Below, piece by piece: positions 1 to 11,689 of a DNA stretch of 64,000 bases (the stretch's first letter is position 1; each line of letters starts with the position of its first letter). The stretch is taken from contig CM065377.1 in assembly GCA_033060915.1 (NCBI GenBank), forward strand, positions 54,356,183-54,420,182, written 5' to 3'. Source of the DNA: Euryodendron excelsum. Lineage: Eukaryota > Streptophyta > Magnoliopsida > Ericales > Pentaphylacaceae. The position numbers and the translations under genes are program-made. The notes beneath the pieces were generated by a model. That model searched no databases, was not told the origin of the DNA, and worked only from the letters and a program-made list of their open reading frames with translations.

Positions 1-746
1 ATAGGGTTTCCTTTTAGGCACTTAAACAACTGTATTAACTTTGGCCAATTTCAATGTTTTGGATATCATATAGTATTTGATTATAATGTAACACTCTTAA
101 GTTCCAAGTCGGAAATAGATATCATAACGAAGGGGAGCTACCTCATATGCAACTGTGTTGAAATTTTTGTTAAAAGCTCCTAAGAGGGGTGATTGTATCA
201 GTCACGCCTATTCAACAAGCACTGCATTACACTCTAGCTAGGGTTCACCCTCAACTGATGGGACCCAACTGAGATGTAATATATCAATCGACACCTGTTG
301 GACAGACACGACTAATGTTAACTTTCCTTAAAAGCTCGTAAAAAACTGACACTTGATTGATCAACAGTAAGTGGGAGAGAATTGCCGTCTACAAGGAATT
401 CGTGCTACACATGATTTAAGGGAACCAATTCGAAGGAATAAGAATATAGAAAAGAAAGCTAAAAAAACAAAACTACTTTTTTATTTTTTATTATGTTATA
501 TTTACCCTTTCCATTTATATTTACTTTCCGTCATCCTTTTGTTTTTATACATAAATCTTTCATTGAGATGATTCAATATATTGATCAAGAAATTATCTGT
601 ACGTTTTCAATTTTTTCTATGCGTGGTGGCCTCGTACAAAATAGAAAGTTATTTTTTCACCAAGTTGGAGGACCAAAGTACATGAAAGAGATGTTTTACC
701 TACCCGCCGCCCACTGTATTTGACGTAAGGGAAGCGGAGACTAATA
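1..746. other. Gene-free AT-rich stretch
   Basis: I see no supported gene. Two short overlapping open frames near 371-723 lack any recognisable domain and are AT-rich chance frames. Nothing repetitive stands out. Confidence 0.5.
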
Positions 747-981
747 GTCTGTTTGGACTTAAGGGAAAGAGAGGGGAGAAAAGGAGAAATATTATTTGTT
801 ATTTTTTTTTTTTTTAGTTTTGTGAAGAAAATAAAAAAAAAAATAGAGGAAAAGGAGAGAGAGAAAGAAAGCGATTAATTTTAAATTTTTTTTTTTTTTT
901 TCTTTTCTTTTCTTTTATTTTATCTTTTCTCTCTTTTTTTTTTCCTTCCTTTCCTTTTCTCTCTCAAGTTCCAAACAGGCT
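747..981. mobile_element. Foldback MITE-like element
   Basis: The left end (from 747, AGTCTGTTTGGACTTAAGGG) is matched in reverse complement by the right end (to 981, AGCCTGTTTGGAACTTGAG). The interior is purine-rich on the left and pyrimidine-rich on the right, so the whole block can fold into one hairpin. There is no coding capacity. This is the usual form of a non-autonomous DNA element whose ends contain a CTGTTTGG core. No clear target duplication was found and the superfamily is not assigned. Confidence 0.55.
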
Positions 982-1148
982 GTAAAAGAAGATCACCGTC
1001 TTCAAACTAAAATAAAACCGTTAAATCGACAAGAAACCTTGATTCGCCAATGCAAAGATGAAAGAAAATTTTCAAATTTTATTACAAATAAATAATATAT
1101 ACTTCATAAAGTCATCACCCCCTTGTGGAGGGGTTTGACTGTCTTTTA

Positions 1149-1701
1149 GACCTTAGCCTTCATAATTCTCTAGACTTTCTATCTAATAGTATCACGTTTA
1201 TACAAGATAAATCTAACGGTTTTTCAATTTATCAAATTGTTTAGAATACTAATTCAATTAAAATACATAAAAATAGTCATAAACTAAATCTTTAAAATAA
1301 TTTTTTTTTATCTCAATTTCCCCAAATCTTCTCCAACTACAAAAACCTATGTCCTTCTTTATTTTTATTTTTATTCTTTCTGTTTCGAAGAGAGCATGAA
1401 AACAGTGATTCGAGACACCTAACGGATGTTTTCATGTGTTTCTTTTTAAGTGTTCATCCGAGTAATAGAAAAGATAGAATGGAGAGAGGGTCTTTGTAGT
1501 TGGGAGGTTTCTCCCATGGAAAGCCGATGAAGGATTTGGTAGGATTGAGATAAGATTTGTTTAAAATATTAATCTATAACTCTATATTTTTATTTTAATT
1601 CATTTAGCATTTGCAACAAATAATAGATCCGTTAGATTAACATTATCTAAATGTCTCACTATTAGATAAAGAATTTAGAGAATTATGAAGGTTAAGATTT
1701 A
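1149..1701. mobile_element. Foldback MITE-like element, 0.55 kb
   Basis: A left arm at 1149-1189 (ACCTTAGCCTTCATAATTCT start) pairs with a right arm at 1659-1701 (ending AATTATGAAGGTTAAGATTT). The pairing continues inward: the AAATCTAACGG block near 1210 pairs with CCGTTAGATT near 1630. There is no open reading frame of note. The long imperfect palindrome is typical of a plant foldback element; family unknown. Confidence 0.6.
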
Positions 1702-1885
1702 GAGGGAGCCGAATCACATGGAGAGGGTATTTCTAGCGAAAAAAACGTGGAACACAAGAGAAAACAATAGGGACGCACTGAAATATCCCATCATAGTCCT
1801 CCAAGGTTCTGCAGCACTGTTGAAGCTTCCAACTTTCCACCTATATGAATTATTTGAGCGTATAAAAACCGAGTATAATGGAAGG

Positions 1886-2611
1886 CAGGGCGAAGCTAAT
1901 CAGGGGCCAAGGGGCCATAGTCCCTCCCTAATGTTTGAAAAATATCACTATGTTTAATATAAATCACAGCCATAAATTTTTATACACTTAAATGGTCCTC
2001 CTAATGTTTAAACAACCTATTATACAGATCAAAGTCTAAAAAATTTTACATGATAAAATAGTCATATTTTGGCCTTTTTTTACTTGTCATGGGACCTCAT
2101 TTTTTTACTTCGTTTTGCCTGTGGCCTAAAGCCCATACTTATCCGTTCCGAACTAATAAAGATTAGGACAAAATTTGAACTATATATATATATATATATA
2201 AATATATAAGATTCTCTTAGTTTTAGCAAGAATAGAATGGCGTGTGCATTTTAAGCCATTAATGTTAATACTAAATTTTAGATTTTGTTGTGACTTGTTC
2301 GTATAAAACAGAATTATTAACATTTTGTTTGTGTACATTGAATACACATTCGTTGATAAATTTAATGTAAATTCAACTGCAGTGGGATTTTGTGACATGC
2401 AATGTCCTCAAGTACCACTTTGATTAATAGGTCATTTGATATGTTACTAAAAATAACCTTTTAGTGATATTTTGCTACCATAAATTAATTAAGATTGGAA
2501 TGTATGTATTTTTTTAATTTTCGTATGTTAAATCTAACCTGTATTATTAGTCGTATTTTCTTGTGGATCTATTATTGGCCCCTCGCAGATGAATTTCTGA
2601 CTTCGCTCTTG
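1886..2611. mobile_element. hAT-like non-autonomous element (remnant)
   Basis: The left end CAGGGCGAAGCTAATCAGG and the right end (reverse complement CAAGAGCGAAGTCAG, to 2611) look like degenerate inverted ends of the CAGGGGCGAAGCC type known from plant hAT-like elements. GGGGCCA-type motifs lie inside both ends. A (TA)n run sits at 2181-2201. No transposase is present and no clean 8-bp target duplication is visible, so this is inferred from end similarity alone. Confidence 0.4.
2181..2201. repeat. (TA)n microsatellite
   Basis: About ten uninterrupted TA units lie inside the hAT-like remnant. Expected to vary in length between individuals. Confidence 0.9.
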
Positions 2612-3140
2612 ATTAGAGATGACAACAGAGCGGGTTTGGTATAAGTTTGGCTAAATCCTACTCTATCCTTAATAGAAAAACTCCACCTCACACTCCGTCC
2701 CAAACTTTTTACAGGTTGAACCTTTTCACTCCACTCTCGTCCCACTTAACTTAATCGGGGTTTAGGTTAAAATGAATTTACCCCATATAAAGTTTTAAAA
2801 CAAAATTAAATCTCTAAAAATAAAAAAATAATATAAATTATACTAAATCTAACATGATATAAAATTAAGAAAGAAAGAGACTTAAATCTAAGAATATATG
2901 TAGTAACATTAGAATCCTAATATTTACTCATATACTAAGAATATTTTGTATAATTAAATATAATATAACTATTTAGGGCTTTCATAATATAATAGGAGCG
3001 AGTTCGGGATGAGGTGACCTAAACCCTACTTTGTCCCAAACCCGCAACGAATTTTGTTTTCTTTCCCATCCCCTCACTAAAACAAAAAAAACTCATTTAT
3101 TCATATCACAAACCCTTTCTATTAGGGGCGACATAAAGCG
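2612..3140. mobile_element. hAT-like remnant with GGGTTTGG ends
   Basis: The sequence starts TAGAGATGACAACAGAGCGG, resembling the TAGGGGTGGCAAAC ends of plant hAT elements. Toward the right an inverted CCAAACCCGC motif (near 3037) is followed by TTTCCCATCCCC. The interior is AT-rich and non-coding. A further TAGGGGCGACA motif occurs near 3123. Ends are badly decayed and no target duplication is seen. Confidence 0.35.
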
Positions 3141-3292
3141 AGGTTCGAATTTTTCGGGTTCAATTACCATTCCTGAAGTAATTACGTAGCTATTAGACAA
3201 AAAACAACTCCAATTAATCAAACACTAGAAAGTAAGCTTTGATAATTCTTCAAACAACACAAGGATTAAGAAATCATCATCTGGTACTAACA

Positions 3293-4041
3293 TTAATAGC
3301 TGCGGACGTACCCATTGAAAGGGTTCAGTTATGAAAATAATGAGAAGACACTTCAATGGGTATGTCTATTAAAGTGCATGCAGTGCATACATTCCAATCT
3401 TCATAACCGAACCAAATAAAAGAATTTAACTTCTTGCACTTTATTGAGACTCACCAAACCATAGGGTTCGATAAGTTTAAGGTCTAATTGCATTTTGCAT
3501 TATTGCATTTTATATCAAATCTCACTTCAAGATTTTTATTTTTAATTATAACAATTAAATCATTACACTTCTAATATATTGTAATGTCAACTTTTTATAA
3601 ACTTTTGGTTAGAAAATAGATGGAAAAAAAATAGCATATGGCAAGCACGCTGCCTTGTTTAAGGGGCAAGTATGTAAAATTATGTTTCTTTATAAAATCT
3701 ACTACAAATTTTTCTTAAATCACTCTAAAAATCATGAGTATAATCAAATTTGTAATTTACGTAGTATGATTAAGTTTTATGTAAAAACTCTCAATGTGAG
3801 TCTTTGGGATGAAAAATAGTTGAATTTGAAATATTTGTCTCCTTAAAAAAATGTCATATGATTATTACATGTGAATTTTTTATCCATTTTTTAAACAGAA
3901 GATTAAAATTGTAACAAATTAGAAGTATAAGGACTTAATTGTTACAATTAAAAGTGCAAATCCTGAAATAAGATTTGTTGTGAAGTGTATGGGTACAAAA
4001 TATAATTAACCTTAAGTTTAATAGACATACCCATTGAAGAT
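3293..4041. mobile_element. Foldback element with ATGGGTATGTCTATTAAA ends
   Basis: The end motif CTTCAATGGGTATGTCTATT at about 3351 is matched in reverse complement at 4017-4041. Inside, TTTAATTATAACAATTAA near 3541 pairs with TTAATTGTTACAATTAAA near 3935, so the 0.69-kb block folds on itself. A third, degenerate copy of the end lies just to the left (3293-3324), giving a small extra hairpin at 3293-3375. No coding capacity. Confidence 0.6.
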
Positions 4042-4088
4042 TCCACCATTTCAAGATTTCAGACCACACTTACTATCAGAATGATCTA

Positions 4089-5034
4089 TGTCGCGCCCCA
4101 TAACCCGGCCTAAGCAGATTTAGGATATATGATCGGCCAGTAACAAGGTTACCTAAGGTCGCATTACATAAACCGGTTGAACGCCTATACATTAATAATT
4201 TAAAATAATACGTAGTTGCGGAAATAGAATTTTATAAACTTAAAATAAAACGTGTCATACATGGTAAAGTTGTGTCTAATCTCCAAAACATAAATATACA
4301 TATGGGCCTAAGGTAAGACTATTACAAATGTATACCATTATAAGGTTACAAAACATTAAGAGTCCACCCCAATATCATTACAAAACATAAGGCCTGTGGG
4401 CCATAGTCTAAATATCTACGTAATGAGTCTCCCTCTAAAGCCTCCCAATTTGGTTATTTGAAAATATTTTTAGAAAACATAAACTAATGCTTAATGAATA
4501 ACAATGATACACAAGCATAAAATATCATGAACTAACAATTCTATTTAATGTACATGACAATAGAGGTACATTTATACATATTTAAAAACACATGTGGCAT
4601 AGGCTTTCGTATTAAAATATTTCATAATTTCTAAAACATAATGTTGAAAAAGAGAGGTAGGCATGTCGTAGCATGATCTCGTACAGCATGACATCGCTTG
4701 TCATGAGCATAACATATCATAAACTTGTAAGAGTATATCTTAGCTCATCATATAACATTAGACACATTAAATATTATTGTTCTAAAAAACGTACAAAGCG
4801 TAGATTTGAAATTATAGGTAGTATAAGCATCATATTGAACCATTATATCGTAAGTTTTCACAATGAAATATTATAACATTTCGAACATAGTATCATAGGA
4901 GTGAGATACAAATCGTAAATGATCATGTAAGGTATGATGTAGCTTGTCATAAGTATGCCATGGCATGGTACTGTAAGGCATATCATAATATCATAAAAAG
5001 AAAGGATACATTGTATATTAATACTTATGGAAAC
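4089..5034. mobile_element. Truncated LTR-like fragment
   Basis: The fragment begins TGTCGCGCCCCATAACCCGG, a form typical of a plant retrotransposon LTR end. It runs as AT-rich sequence with degenerate internal repeats (motifs such as CATGACATCGCTTGTCATGA and its relatives near 4680-4980) until the next LTR starts at 5035. No partner LTR, PBS or coding region of its own is visible. It may have been cut by insertion of the element that follows. Lineage not assigned. Confidence 0.4.
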
Positions 5035-5638
5035 TGTGGGGGAATAGCACACAGCCCAACCCAGTTGGTGAGGCCCAATCTATACGAATTATAGTTGGGC
5101 TACTTGGCGGCTCAAATTCAGAACTAAGGGATGGTCCAGCCGAAGTCGCCGACCTCATGCCAACCTTGGTCCAAACCGCGAAAGGCGAGCCCAAACCGCT
5201 AGCGGTCTTTGAGCATTAAATACGGAGTTGACCCCCATTTAATGCGCTAGCAGCTTTCCATGCGACGTCGACGTGCACGTCCGGTCAGCCGTATTCCTCA
5301 GCAGGCAGTAAGGCAGACTCTGCACGCGGTCAGTCGATGGTATGTAATAATGCCTACCCAGCAGGCTAGGATGATCTGCTAGTAAGCAAGGAGCGAAACA
5401 CTCCATCGATCACACTATAAATATCCGAACCCTCAAGAGCCAGGTATGAACAATTGACTCAAAGTATACACAACTTTTATTCATTCTAGTCTTGATTAAG
5501 CTTGCTAACTTAATCATCGGAATGTGATCGGCCTAACAAGGGTCGACCCATTCTAACTTCACTTCCTTGCAGAGAGTTTGGACTCATCAACATGAGCTCG
5601 AGTGTTCGGCCCAGCCTTCTCGGAAAATCACACCTACA
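5035..5638 (+). mobile_element. 5' LTR of Tat-type Ty3/gypsy element
   Basis: A 604-bp LTR starts TGTGGGGGAATAGC and ends CACACCTACA, two bases before a canonical plant gypsy primer-binding site. These ends give the usual TG...CA termini. The ACTATAAATATC block near 5414 is a plausible TATA box. The 3' LTR is absent because the element is broken at 9486, so its age and target duplication cannot be read. Confidence 0.85.
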
Positions 5639-5640
5639 AT

Positions 5641-5660
5641 TGGCGCCGTCTGTGGGAAGC
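5641..5660 (+). other. Primer-binding site
   Basis: TGGCGCCGTCTGTGGGAA lies two bases after the LTR end. This motif is well known as the tRNA-primer site in many plant Ty3/gypsy elements of the Tat/Retand group. It fixes the element's orientation as +. Confidence 0.85.
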
Positions 5661-5670
5661 CTTAGAAAAA

Positions 5671-7397
5671 CCATGAGTCTGAACGATCGAAAAGGAAGAA
5701 GAGAGAATCATGATGGAAAAGGTAGCAGAGCCTCTTCCAGCAAAGATCATATTAATTCGGCGCACTGCCAATCTATACCAGTAGATTGGCACAGAGGAAG
5801 AACACTAAGGTCCGAAATACGAACCCCTGTTGAAAACCACCAGGAAGCACCAGACGAACTGTAGAGAAATACAAACTATGTCAAGGACAGAAACTTCCAT
5901 GGAAACCACCACCAAGACCTTGCCCCATCACCCTCCAGTGGGCGAGTCCCAAGTGAAGACACACTTCGTGCAGTAGAGAGAAAAATTCAGAGGCACGGCG
6001 AAGAGAATGCCTACCTCACCTCCCAAGTTTGGGTGAGAAGCAATCTTCAGAAGAGATGGGTGTGGGAGAGAAAGGTACCTGAACCACGAAAGAGTTGCTA
6101 AAAGCAGGAACGATCCGACGCCGTGAGTAAGAAGGAGCTACACCTCTAGTACCGGGCGTTGTGACAACGGGCGAAAAGATCAACAGAGGGGAAGGAGTAA
6201 GACCCCGTCAAATGACTAGCATGCGGAGGATGATCGGCAGAGAAAAGACTGGGATAAATGGTACAACGAAAAATTGGAGGATAGGAAGCAACAAACTAAG
6301 GAACGCACGACCCATGATTTGGTCAAGAAGGCCTTGGACCAGATCATGTCCTCACCATTCATAGAGGAGATTGAGTCCCACCCAATTCCTTGAAAATTCA
6401 CTCCACCAAAGTTCACTCTCTACGACGGAAAGGCCCACCCAGTAATTATGTTCTGCAATACAAGCAGCTAATGGGGGTATGGTGCAATGACCAAATGTTG
6501 ATATGCCGAATCTTCTCTTCCAGTTTAGGGGACGTGGCCTTACAATGGTTCGACAAGTTGCCATCTAAGTCTGTGACAAATTAAATGCAACTTGTCGAGC
6601 TGTTTATCACTCGATTCATAGCAAACAGCGTACATCCAAAGGAAGTTGATTTCTTACTAATCTTGGGGAAAGAAGAAGGGGAAGGATTATAGGCATACGC
6701 ACGACGCTACTGGGAAGCTTACAACGAAATTGACTAGTGCAGCGAGCAACTGGCTGTGACTCAGTTCAAAATCGGCCTTCCCAGAGAGTATCATTTGCGG
6801 TAGTCCTTGATGAAGAAATTAGCCCTCACCATACTGGAGTTGATGCTAAGAATTGAATGCTACGCATGATTGGATGAAGATATGCCCATGCCAAGTTCGG
6901 TAAAGGTCGGCATTGTTGCCGACAAAACAAATAAGAAGGATGCCAACAAACCCTGATCGGAAGACAACAACCAGGGAAAGAGGGTGAATGAGGGGGTCTA
7001 CACAGTCTTTAAGGACCCCATCTATAAAATCTTGCCCTAGATCCGTGACAAGCCATTTTTTAAATGGCCAACAAAGTTAGGAGGGGACCCAACGACCCGA
7101 GATCAGAAGAGGTTCTGTTCCTACCACCGTGAGAAGGAGCATAAAACGGAATAGTGTCGGCATCTTAAAACCCATTTGGAAGAATTGGCCAAGGCTGGCC
7201 ATCTTGACCAATTCATCAATCGGGACAAGACGAAAAATGAAACCGAGCAACTGCAAGTGGAAGACAAAGCCTAGAAGGAGATTGAAGCAAGACCGGTCTG
7301 AGTTATCAATGTGCTGCACGGCTCGGCTAAATCAAGAACCGTCGATCCACATAGATTCCGGGCCAAGATATAGAAGGCTGCACACTTAAGGGAAGTA
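5671..7397 (+). pseudogene. gag: Gag remnant of Tat-type retrotransposon
   Basis: Gag is the structural nucleocapsid protein of the element. An ATG at 5671 opens a basic N-terminus. Further on, conceptual translation gives a gag core motif (GDVALQWFDKLPS, about 6529-6567), a QL..LFITRFIANS block after 6590, and a C-terminal YHREKEHKTE.C motif like the zinc-knuckle-like region of this lineage (about 7120-7160). The frame is broken by many stops, several of them readable as C-to-T changes (TAG from CAG, TGA from CGA). It cannot make a protein. Confidence 0.8.
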
Positions 7398-7940
7398 ATG
7401 CAGATACAACCACCAAACAAGAAAGTCAAGATCAGCGACTGCCCTACGTCCATTACCTTCACCGATAAAGATCTCGTGAGGGTGCAGACCCCACACAATG
7501 ATGCCTTGGTTATAACACTAAGAATGGCGGATTGTAACATAAAAAGATTGTTCATTGACCAAGGGAGTTCATCCGAAGTCATGTATTACAGCTTGTTCAA
7601 GAAACTGGAACTCAAGGATTCCGACCTCCAGCCATCACTCAACCTGTTGGTCGGATTCAGTTCAGATCCTGTTTGGCCCATGGGGAAGGTAACGGTTCCA
7701 GTGACTGCCAAAGGAATTACATTGCAAGCAGAATTTCTGGTAGTCAACGGGCCCTTCCCCTACAATGCCATCATGGGAGAAACCTGGCTATACCTCATAA
7801 AAGCCATCCCTTCGTCCTACCATCCACTGATCAGATTCCCGACCCCCGTTGGAGTGGGGGAGATAAAGGGAGACCAAGTGGCTGCCAAACAGTGTTTCCT
7901 AACAGCATGCACAACCAAGACAAAGATTGAAAATGTATAG
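7398..7940 (+). pseudogene. Retropepsin (protease) domain, open but in a dead element
   Basis: An open frame of 180 codons carries the aspartic protease motif LFIDQGSSSEV at about residues 51-61, followed by a flap-like region and FPYNAIMGETWLY, as in plant gypsy proteases. It would process the gag-pol polyprotein. The frame ends at a stop (7938-7940) and the RT-proximal region starts directly after in the same frame, so one stop separates protease from RT. The best-preserved part of this element. Confidence 0.8.
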
Positions 7941-9120
7941 ATGATGGAGCTGCACGAAGACACCCTCACCATCGACGATGTGGGACAAACACCTGAGAAC
8001 AAAGCCGTGGAAGATCTAAAAAAGATATACATCGATTGGCAGGATGATAAGTACTTCGTCATCGGCACCTCTTTGTCGAAAATGGAGCAACAATCTTTGA
8101 TCGAGTTACTGATAAGTTACCTGGAAGTGTTCGCCTGGACCCCTTATGATATGCCTGGGATTGATGCCAATGTTGCCTGTCATTGGTTAAACATTGACCC
8201 AAAATGCCGACCTGTGGTCCAAAAAGGGAGAAGAGCGGCAACCCAGCATGTGGACGCTGTTATTGAAGAAACGGAGAAGCTTTTGGAAGCTGGGGCAGTT
8301 CGGGAAATCAACTACCCAAGCTGGCTTTCGAACACAGTGGTAGTAAAAAAGAAGGACGGTAAGTGAAGGGTCTGTGTGGACTTCACCGATCTCAACAAAG
8401 CATGCCCCAATGACCCATTTCCCCTCCCCAAAATCGACCAGCTCATAGATGCAACAGCTGGCCTCAGGAGGATGAGTTTCTTGGATACTTATTGGGGGTA
8501 CCACCAGATTCCCCTCCACCTTGACACTCAAGAGAAGCAGGCCTTCATCACTTTAAAGGGTACTTTTTGCTACATAGTCATGCCCTTTGGTCTGAAAAAC
8601 GCCGGGCCACGTACCAACAGTTGGTCACAAATATGTTCAAGAAACAATTCGGCAGTACCGTGGAGGTCTACAACAACAATAGGGTGGTGAAAAGCAAACT
8701 TAACAACTCTTATCTAGAGGATCTAAAAGAGGTACTTCGCATCCTAAAGGAGTACAAAATGAGGCTGAATGCTTCGAAATGCGTCTTCGAAGTCAGCTCG
8801 GGCAAATTTCTAGGGTTCTTGGTTACACATCGGGGCATTGAGGTAGATCCGCGATAGATCAGTGCAATCTAGAGCATTGTGGCCCTGAAGAATGCCAAGG
8901 AGGTACAAAAGCTAACTGGAATGGCCGCAGCACTTAACAGGTTCATTAGCCGATCGTAAGATAGGTGCCGACCATTCTTCCAGCTTCTCAAAAAACAAGA
9001 ACAGTTCAAATGGACTCCAGAATATGGCTTAGCCCTCAGTGATCTGAAGAAATACTTGACCCAACCACCCTTGCTTTCCACCCCACTCTAGCATGAGGAA
9101 CTCTTCATCAGCTATCTCAG
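7941..9120 (+). pseudogene. Reverse transcriptase with catalytic Asp-Asp changed to Asn-Asn
   Basis: Homology to Ty3/gypsy RT is clear: ACPNDPFPLPKID, FLDTYWGYHQIPL (first catalytic Asp kept), and [14 protein letters not shown] at 8364-8366 interrupts KKKDGK.RVCVDF where Trp is expected. A frameshift falls near 8610, just after GLKNAG. Downstream, the Y-x-D-D-M motif reads Y-N-N-N-R (8669-8683), which removes both catalytic aspartates. Further stops follow near 8857, 8872, 8959 and 9090. Confidence 0.85.
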
Positions 9121-9486
9121 TAGATGTCGTTCGCACTGGTAGTAGCAATGCTACTTCAGAATCAGCGCCGTACTCAAAACTCTCAGGCTGACTTCTCTGG
9201 AAGAACAAGTTTGAGTTCGGCAGTGAAAGGGCAGGTCCTTGCAGATTTTGTTACCGAATTCTATGTTGAATTGCCACCAAATGTTGACCAAACACCAGCA
9301 CCTGCCCAACCACACAACGACCTCCCTCTGGATCTTTGGAAAAAAATTAATCACTGGCAACTCTACGTCGATGGACCTTCCAATGATCGGGGGGCAGGAT
9401 CGGGCATAGTACTCATTACACCAGACGGTCTGACCATCAAACATGCTATTAAGCTCGAGTTCGCTGCCTCCAACAACGAATTATGA
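9121..9486 (+). pseudogene. RNase H start, truncated
   Basis: The frame leads from the RT connection (VKGQVLADFVTEF) into the RNase H opening WQLYVDGPSNDRGAGSGIVL and on to EFAASNNEL. In this family the sequence should continue with the rest of RNase H and then integrase. Instead it stops exactly at the junction with a giant LTR, so the 3' half of the element is missing. Confidence 0.8.
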
Positions 9487-9540
9487 GTTTTGAAAAGAGA
9501 GTTCGCTGCCTCCAACAACGAATTATAAGTTTTGAAAAGA
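9457..9540. repeat. 42-bp tandem duplication across a rearrangement junction
   Basis: Two copies of a 42-bp unit (9457-9498 and 9499-9540) differ at one base (TTATGAG versus TTATAAG). Each copy contains the last bases of the RNase H reading frame (TTCGCTGCCTCCAACAACG) followed by GTTTTGAAAAGAGAG, which belongs to the giant LTR. The duplication therefore happened after, or during, the joining of the two elements. Confidence 0.9.
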
Positions 9541-11689
9541 GAGTTTTTGGAAAGATTTTTGGAAGGAGTTTTCCTAGGAAGGAGACCTAGAGAGCGTTTT
9601 TAGAAAGTGGACTTTGAAGAGAGCATTTTGGAAAGGAGTTTAAAAAGAGAAGTTTGGAAAAATAGATTTTTAAAGGGAGTTTTAGAAAATAATTTTGGAA
9701 AGAAGAGTTTTTGGAAAGCACATTGGAAAAGAGATTTTTTGGAGGAGATTTTTGAAAAGAGAGTTTTTGGAAAGTATAAAAATGTCTCACTTTTCTAAAG
9801 CGATTCTAACCATAAGAAAGCTAGAACCACTTTAAGAAAGTGGTTTTGAAAACAACAAGATTTGAAAATATGAACCATGAATGTCACTTTAAATGTAACA
9901 CTTTCCTAAAGTGATTATAGCCATGGAAAGGCTAGAATCACCTTAGGATTGTGATTTTGAAAATAAGTTTTGAAAAAGAAGATTTTGATGCACTTTTGAA
10001 ACAAGTTTAATGCAAGTTTTGAAAACGAGTTTGAAAACGATTTTTGAAAGAATGCAAGATAATGATATGCACAATGCAAATTGGGGTTGTGAACATACAA
10101 GGTTAAGGTTTCACCACATAATTAAGGGGGCCGAACCCACGTGATCTTCGGTTAGACTAAAAGAAAGCCCCTAACACAGTGGCTTTCCAATAGCCTAATC
10201 CTACACATGGACTAGTAATCTCCTTGTTTCAAGCATGCAAAGAAAGCGGGGGAAAGAGATGGGGGATTAAAATAGAGAAAACCCAAGTGGGTTAGGAGAG
10301 AGAAGAGAGAGGGGGAAGTGTAGAAACTTAAAGAGAAAGCCTACCTTATCTTGTTTATTTCACTTTGCTTTGCGCGCCTTGCTTTCTTTCTTTTTCTTCG
10401 GTCTTCGCTTCAGTCTTCAATCTTCGAATGCTTGTCTTTGATTTTCAAAGTTTGCAGTTGCAGCAATCCAAGTCTTTAAAGGAGAGTTGGAGGCTACTGT
10501 ATAAGTGTATAAGAGTGTATATGAGTGTATAGGAGGCTAGGGTTTGTGTATGGTAACTAGGGTTTGGAAAACCTAGAGAAGCTGGGGTTTTGGGAGTGTA
10601 CGAGCTCCGTATATCGAAATATAGGATTTTTAGACTGAGTTTGCGGACCTCTTTCACGCTAGAAGAGGCTCTGTATTTATAGAGAGAGGAATGCATTGGC
10701 ACCTGTTATAGTGGTGCCAGGCCAAAAATTACACTAGCGCCACTAGGCGTGGCGCCAGGCCATTTTTTTGGCTTGGCACCACTACTAGTGGCGCTAGCCA
10801 TTTAGGAAATGTTTAAGGTTGGAAAGTAACGCATCTTTAGAAGATTTGGGCGCCTATACTAGTGACTACCATGTAATTTTTAACCTGGCTTCACTAGCAG
10901 TGATTTCGGAAGGTCCGGGGATGAATTGAAGGGGCCAGGAATGACCAGGAGAGCTGGAAAGGAACAGGAACCCCTAGAATAATGTTTTGGGGACAAAGGA
11001 CGTGAAAAATGATGACAAGATTTGTTAGAAGGGTTGACCGGGCCATTAGGGGCAAAACGGTTAACTGGGTCGAAAAGCTGTCGGGATGGACCCGGAATGT
11101 TTCGAAAAAAGACTCAAGATTTGAAAACATTATTTAGAATATTCCCAAAGGCTACCGGTTTGATACCCAGAGCCGGTGTGGTCGGAAAAAGCGACCGGCC
11201 CACCAGGGGCAAAATGGTCATTTTGTACAAGGTTTGCCAGAATTGACTCAGAATGATCCGGAAAGATAAAGGAAGGTTGAGAATACTATATAAAGCATTC
11301 TTAGGAGATTATCGGTTTGATACCCAGAACCGGTGTGGTCGAAAAAGGCGACCGGCTCACTAGGGGCAAAACGGTCAATTCGTATCGGGTTTGCCGAAAC
11401 TGACTCGGAATGATCCTTAAAGATAAAGGAAGGTTAGGAATACTATAATAAGCATTCCTAGGAAGTTACCGGTTTGATATCCAAAGCCGGTGTGATCCCC
11501 GGGGCGTTCGGATGCCTAGGGTCAAAATGGTCATTTAGCTTTGCGTGGGCCCTATGGGCCCGGGAGGTAATTGGTGGGCTAAATTGGAGTTTAGAAATTG
11601 GGTTAGAGTCTGAATATGCATGTGATGTGTAAAAGCGAGCCCAGTCAGACCAGAGATTGCCAAGCGGGCAAAAATGGGGTGCTTATAAG
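9541..11689 (-). mobile_element. Family A Ogre-like LTR, partial (3' LTR of reduced element A1)
   Basis: This block matches about 19660-22890 of the complete family A LTR. In element orientation (- strand) it begins at 11689 with TATAAGCACC (TG start mutated to TA) and is cut off at 9541 at the junction described above. It contains a TATA box on the - strand (10674-10681), GGCGCC palindromes beside it (10690-10800), and three copies of a 157-bp tandem unit (CCGGTTTGATAC-type marks at about 11155, 11313 and 11469). Confidence 0.75.
10674..10681 (-). promoter_or_regulatory. LTR TATA box (element A1)
   Basis: TATAAATA on the - strand lies just downstream (element sense) of the GGCGCC palindrome cluster and just upstream of AGAGCCTCTTCTAGCG, which is conserved in the other family A copies. 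It supports - strand orientation. Confidence 0.65.
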
